Shown: positions 9,733-12,309 of the stretch, piece after piece
Numbering within the stretch: the first letter of the stretch is position 1
Layout: each line of letters starts with the position of its first letter
DNA from: an uncultured Clostridia bacterium
Lineage (GTDB): Bacteria > Bacillota > Clostridia > Oscillospirales > Oscillospiraceae
Assembly: GCA_947176425.1 (NCBI GenBank)
Contig: CAMWQV010000019.1
Location: forward strand, 1-12,309
Reading direction: 5' to 3'
Length of the DNA: 12,309 bases
Program-made: the position numbers and the translations under genes
Notes under the pieces: generated by a model
Databases searched by the model: none
What the model was told of the DNA's origin: nothing
What the model saw: only the letters and a program-made list of their open reading frames with translations

Positions 9733-10467
9733 ATGAACGAACTTGCAGCATATCAGCAAAGTGATCTCCCCGCTCAACCGGCAGACCTCGCGCGGTTTAT
9801 GATCGTGGCGCAGGAGAAGGTCAAGGCTGTGAAAGCTGAAATCCGGGCGATCCAAAAGTTAAAGCTAGCCAAAGAGGTCTATGCCCAAAAGATGGAGGAG
9901 CAGCGGCGGCTTCAGGAGGTGATTCTGTTGGCCTATCAGCGGATGGGCGAGATCACGCGGGAAATGCCCAAGAGTAGTGGCAACCAGTACACAAGTGCTT
10001 TTTCGCATAAGCGCGAAGAAGCACAGCCAAAGAGCAAAGCCATTCGAGAGCTCGGTTTCTCTAAGGACCAAGTCAGCCGCATGGAGCAGATGGCCGCCCA
10101 CCCTGAAATCGTGGAAGAGGTGATAGCGGAATCCCAGGCTGGGCAGACCGAGGCCACCCAGGGGGAGGTCCTGCGCCGTATCAAGGAACGGGAAAACATT
10201 ATTGACTTGGCTGACGTGCGCAAGGAACAGTTTGACCAGAACCGTGCTCAAATTGAGGCAGACGCCAAATTAGCGAGGGCCTTTGTAAAGGCCACCCATG
10301 CGCCCTTAGAACTTGCGGAGGATTTGGATTCGGTGGCCGCTGCAATCTGGCGTAATGCGGATGGGGCTGTACAGTCGGATATCGAGGACATTGATCTGGC
10401 GGTCCAGGCACTTAGTACCATCAAAACAAAACTCATAAATGGGAGGCGATTGTATGGGAGCCTCTAA
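9733..10467 (+). CDS. Early phage protein with coiled coil and HTH-like segment
   Basis: 244 residues from the ATG at 9733. AGGAGG (9713-9718) is 14 bases away, rather far; an in-frame GTG at 9721 is too close, so the start is slightly uncertain, but MNEL at the N-terminus is natural for this family as I remember it from clostridial phages. Residues about 17-75 are a long charged helix (LARFMIVAQEKVKAVKAEIRAI ... MEEQRRLQEVILLAYQRMGE); about 99-121 (PKSKAIRELGFSKDQVSRMEQMA) look like a ParB/KorB-type helix-turn-helix; 122-170 continue helical; the C-terminal part (171-244) is a second domain. A DNA-binding role in replication, partition or regulation is plausible. It overlaps the next gene by 14 bp. 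Confidence 0.7.
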   Translation: MNELAAYQQSDLPAQPADLARFMIVAQEKVKAVKAEIRAIQKLKLAKEVYAQKMEEQRRLQEVILLAYQRMGEITREMPKSSGNQYTSAFSHKREEAQPKSKAIRELGFSKDQVSRMEQMAAHPEIVEEVIAESQAGQTEATQGEVLRRIKERENIIDLADVRKEQFDQNRAQIEADAKLARAFVKATHAPLELAEDLDSVAAAIWRNADGAVQSDIEDIDLAVQALSTIKTKLINGRRLYGSL

Positions 10468-10852
10468 ACTGATTACAAAAGAGGCGAGAGCACTCATCAT
10501 CAACGAAATTCACGACCGGGGGCAAATGAGTAAAAGCGAAATTGCGGCCCTAATTCGGCCCCACTGCTCCTTTGACCCAGTGACGTTGCAGGAACAGGCC
10601 ATTAACCGGCTTGTTGGGAGAATCTGCCGGAGCATCCGGGATGAGTCTGGGGTTCGAACAGTGTTCATCGCAAAGGGCCGAGACACGATCGTAAATGTAG
10701 AAACCAGTACCTCTATCACTCTTGTGACGGTGGTGGATGAACAGCTCAAAGCAAACATTAAGGGGCTAGCCGCGTCAGAAAAAAAGACATCCCTGCGGAA
10801 ACAGGAGCTTTCTGGACAGATGAGCTTGCTTGAGGTATCGCAATTGGAATAA
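10454..10852 (+). CDS. Hypothetical early phage protein, possibly winged-helix, 132 aa
   Basis: Start at ATG 10454, seven bases after GGGAGG; an in-frame ATG at 10439 lacks an RBS. Residues about 6-60 (ITKEARALIINEIHDRGQMSKSEIAALIRPH) give helix-turn-helix character: a helix, the RGQMSKSEI turn and second helix, followed by INRLVGRICRSIRDESGVRTVFIAKGRDTIVNV, which could be a recognition helix plus beta wing. The C-terminal third is a charged helix and ends SLLEVSQLE. It overlaps the preceding gene by 14 bp, so the pair is probably co-translated. Family known to me only as an uncharacterised clostridial phage protein. Confidence 0.65.
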   Translation: MGASKLITKEARALIINEIHDRGQMSKSEIAALIRPHCSFDPVTLQEQAINRLVGRICRSIRDESGVRTVFIAKGRDTIVNVETSTSITLVTVVDEQLKANIKGLAASEKKTSLRKQELSGQMSLLEVSQLE

Positions 10853-10863
10853 AAGACGCCCCA

Positions 10864-10954
10864 TCAGGTGATGACGACACCTGACAGGGCAAGCAACCCT
10901 TAAAAAACCACAAAAAGGTCACAGTGGAATTATAACACATCCCCCTGCTGACCT
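10864..10954. other. Intergenic region with two inverted repeats
   Basis: TCAGGTG (10864-10870) pairs with CACCTGA (10878-10884). Further on, AGGTCA-CAG (10916-10924) pairs with CTG-C-TGACCT (10945-10954) around TATAAC (10931-10936). No -35 fits that -10, so a promoter is not established; a binding site or mRNA structure splitting the early operon is possible. Confidence 0.4.
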
Positions 10955-10972
10955 GCAAGAGGAGAAATCATT

Positions 10973-11218
10973 ATGAATTTACCAGATGTGAAATATGCCA
11001 TCCCTGATGAAATCCTGGCCGATACCATCAAGACGCTGGAGTTTGCCCAGTCCCGGTATGAGCAGGAGGCCGCGGCCCTGATCGGCGCGGCCCTGATCGG
11101 CGCGGCCAGGCATGAGCAGGATGAAGTGCTCACTAGCCTGGGCAGGAAGCTGGGCCGGGAACGGCTGATGCAGTCCGACCGGGCGGCGGAGCTGGTCGCC
11201 TTCTACTTGAACCTGTAG
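10973..11218 (+). CDS. Small helical early protein with internal tandem repeat, 81 aa
   Basis: ATG at 10973 after AGAGGAGA. The protein is mostly helical: VKYAIPDEILADTIKTLEFAQ, then SRYEQEAAALIGAALIGAARHEQDEVL, then GRKLGRERLMQSDRAAELVAFYLNL. The repeated ALIGA comes from a 15-bp tandem duplication at 11072-11101. Removing one copy would leave the heptad pattern nearly in register, so the duplication looks tolerated. The next RBS overlaps its stop codon (TAGGAGG), so the following gene is coupled to it. No family recognised. Confidence 0.7.
   Translation: MNLPDVKYAIPDEILADTIKTLEFAQSRYEQEAAALIGAALIGAARHEQDEVLTSLGRKLGRERLMQSDRAAELVAFYLNL
11072..11101 (+). repeat. 15-bp perfect tandem duplication
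   Basis: GCGGCCCTGATCGGC occurs at 11072-11086 and 11087-11101, followed by a six-base partial third copy (GCGGCC). It is in frame and adds five residues (ALIGA) to the protein. Confidence 0.9.
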
Positions 11219-11230
11219 GAGGTGGACAGC

Positions 11231-11431
11231 ATGGCAAAGTCAAAAGGGATCACCGGCTGCACCATTTTAAATCCGCTCACCCCCTCAGCAGCGGAGATGG
11301 CAATCCGCTGGCTCACAGAGCAGAGTCTCAAGAATGCCGGTCTGGCGGCGGACATCACCACCCGGGAGAGAAAGCCAGGAGAAACCGGGACGGCGGTTCT
11401 GAAGGACAGTTCCGAGAAAAGCGCCGTTTAA
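11231..11431 (+). CDS. Small hypothetical early protein, 66 aa
   Basis: ATG at 11231 eight bases after AGGAGG, which overlaps the preceding stop; the in-frame GTG at 11222 is too close to that RBS. The product has a short N-terminus (AKSKGITGCTILNPLTP), a helix (SAAEMAIRWLTEQSLKNAG) and a polar, probably disordered tail (RERKPGETGTAVLKDSSEK). Nothing to suggest membrane or catalytic function. Part of the early operon, upstream of the transglycosylase. No family recognised. Confidence 0.6.
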   Translation: MAKSKGITGCTILNPLTPSAAEMAIRWLTEQSLKNAGLAADITTRERKPGETGTAVLKDSSEKSAV

Positions 11432-11459
11432 GAGCGATGCACATGACATAGAACAGAAG

Positions 11460-12080
11460 GTGTACACCATAAAAAAGTACATATTTTTGAAGAATAATCT
11501 TTTGACCCTCGCCCTTTTCGCAGCCATCAGCGCCGTGTTTACTTCGGCTCTGTGCGTATCCTACGAGCTGGGTCGGGCGGCTGAGGGCAGTGAATGGACT
11601 GAGCAGCTGATCAGCGAAACGCAGGAGGCCATGGAACGCAGGCAGATCGTGACCATAGCCCCGCAGGATATCCCAATGGTGGCAGTGTCGGCGGTACCAC
11701 TGCCGCTCCAGATTCCCTATCGGGAGGATGTGCCCCTGAGCCAGGAACTGCAAGCCGTCCTCCTGGAAGCCTGCGAGGAGACTGGTGTGGAGTACGCCGT
11801 GGCCCTCGGTGTGATCGAAGTCGAAAGCGACTTTCACGAGGACGCCTATAACGGCTGCTCCGGCTGCTACGGCTTAATGCAGCTAAACCCGGCCTACTTT
11901 CCGGACAACCTCTCCCCAGCGGACAACATCCGGGTAGGGGTGGCTTACCTGGCAGACTGCATTGCGCGGTACAACGACCTGGAGGCTGGGCTGACCACCT
12001 ACAACGCAGGATATGACACAGGCAGCCGCTGGTACGCCGAGGCTGTGCTGGAGGCAGCGGAGCGGTGGGAGGGCGCATAG
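11460..12080 (+). CDS. Membrane-anchored lytic transglycosylase (SLT-like)
   Basis: Up to 206 residues. A basic start (KKYIFLKNN) and hydrophobic stretch (about 13-32) form a signal-anchor or signal peptide; a linker with acidic and proline-rich stretches follows (40-92); the C-terminal domain (about 95-206) is a lysozyme-like transglycosylase: catalytic Glu in VIEVESDF (about 122), GLMQLNP (138-144), NIRVGVAYLADCIARY and TYNAG (180-184). Such enzymes cut the peptidoglycan glycan strands, to let DNA or a transfer apparatus through rather than to lyse. The start is odd: the only usual in-frame codon, GTG 11460, overlaps the AGAAGG RBS, whereas the ideally spaced codon at 11469 is ATA followed by AAA AAG. 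I use 11460 as a conventional boundary. Confidence 0.75.
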   Translation: MYTIKKYIFLKNNLLTLALFAAISAVFTSALCVSYELGRAAEGSEWTEQLISETQEAMERRQIVTIAPQDIPMVAVSAVPLPLQIPYREDVPLSQELQAVLLEACEETGVEYAVALGVIEVESDFHEDAYNGCSGCYGLMQLNPAYFPDNLSPADNIRVGVAYLADCIARYNDLEAGLTTYNAGYDTGSRWYAEAVLEAAERWEGA

Positions 12081-12133
12081 TCCCTAAGCAACCACGATTT
12101 GACACCCTAAAAAAATCATTGGAGGTTATACAA

Positions 12134-12309
12134 ATGAACGACATCAACATCAACATCAATGTCAAAGCCCCGGAACTGGTGGACGCAGTCAAGCAACTGT
12201 TCACAGTAATCATTCGTGGCGCCAGCCCTGCGGCCCCGGTCATGGAGGCCCCGACTGCCCCCGCGCCTATCACCACGACTGCCACTCCGCCCCTGGCGGT
12301 TCCCATGGC
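12134..12309 (+). CDS. Early phage protein, 5' part only
   Basis: ATG at 12134 eight bases after GGAGG; the frame stays open to the end of the window (58 codons). The visible part has an Asn/Ile-alternating beta strand (MNDINININVKAPEL), a short helix (LVDAVKQLFTVIIRGA) and then a long Pro/Ala/Thr-rich linker (PAAPVMEAPTAPAPITTTATPP), suggesting a small N-terminal domain tethered to something beyond the window. Function unknown. Confidence 0.65.
   Translation, partial: MNDINININVKAPELVDAVKQLFTVIIRGASPAAPVMEAPTAPAPITTTATPPLAVPM

Noticed and set aside
9733..10467. Calling this gene parB or a plasmid partition protein
   Set aside because: Only a short helix-turn-helix-like segment is visible; no ParB nuclease/CTPase motifs and no parA neighbour.
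1..12309. CRISPR array, tRNA or rRNA genes, insertion sequence ends
   Set aside because: No regularly spaced repeats, no cloverleaf with CCA/T-loop signals and no transposase were found on reading both strands.

Overview
The window reads as part of a temperate phage (or an integrated or phage-plasmid relative) of a low-to-mid-GC Firmicute, most likely a gut Clostridia/Oscillospiraceae-type host. Reasons: strong GGAGG-type ribosome-binding sites throughout, sigma-A promoters of TTGACA/TATAAT type, phage families typical of clostridial phages (Gp49, CHAP endolysin, large serine integrase, ImmA/IrrE peptidase) and a free-standing Spo0A DNA-binding domain, which points to a spore-former lineage. 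No host housekeeping gene, rRNA, tRNA, CRISPR array or insertion sequence was seen.

Layout. (1) 1-1983: end of the late region on the + strand, a tightly coupled cassette (coiled-coil tail end, membrane protein, Gp49-like protein, holin, CHAP/SH3-like endolysin) with ATGA overlaps, closed by a strong terminator. (2) 1984-4290: accessory region of very small genes: four - strand micro-genes (78, 57, 26 and 46 aa) separated by GC-rich hairpins, a divergent ribbon-helix-helix (RHH) gene with twin operators, a second RHH-like gene converging on the first so that their stop codons share one terminator hairpin, and a Spo0A C-terminal-domain protein. (3) 4324-5779: large serine integrase with a 52-bp inverted repeat just past its stop codon that looks like an unrecombined attP. 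(4) 5849-7203: cargo cassette flanked by two similar terminators. It contains a predicted self-contained small RNA (consensus promoter, 9-bp closing stem, T-tract) convergent with an AT-rich DUF3644 gene carrying a HEPN-like R-x4-H motif. (5) 7208-8550: lysogeny module: ImmA/IrrE metalloprotease and an XRE repressor lacking a LexA-type peptidase domain, overlapping tail to tail, with two copies of the operator TTCAAC-N3-GTTGAA around the divergent promoters. (6) 8551-12309: early + strand operon: a structured leader of about 500 nt, then small phage proteins, a putative DNA-binding protein, a lytic transglycosylase with an abnormal start, and a protein running off the end. One small gene at 9412-9651 runs against this operon from its own promoter.

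How it may work together (inference): the XRE repressor holds the early promoter at 8507-8535 off; ImmA cleaves it on induction; the early operon is then read through a long leader. The lysis cassette acts late. Genes transcribed singly from private promoters (Spo0A-like, DUF3644 plus small RNA, micro-genes, antisense gene 9412-9651) are candidates for lysogenic-conversion or defence functions. All functional statements rest on reading motifs by eye; no database search was run.
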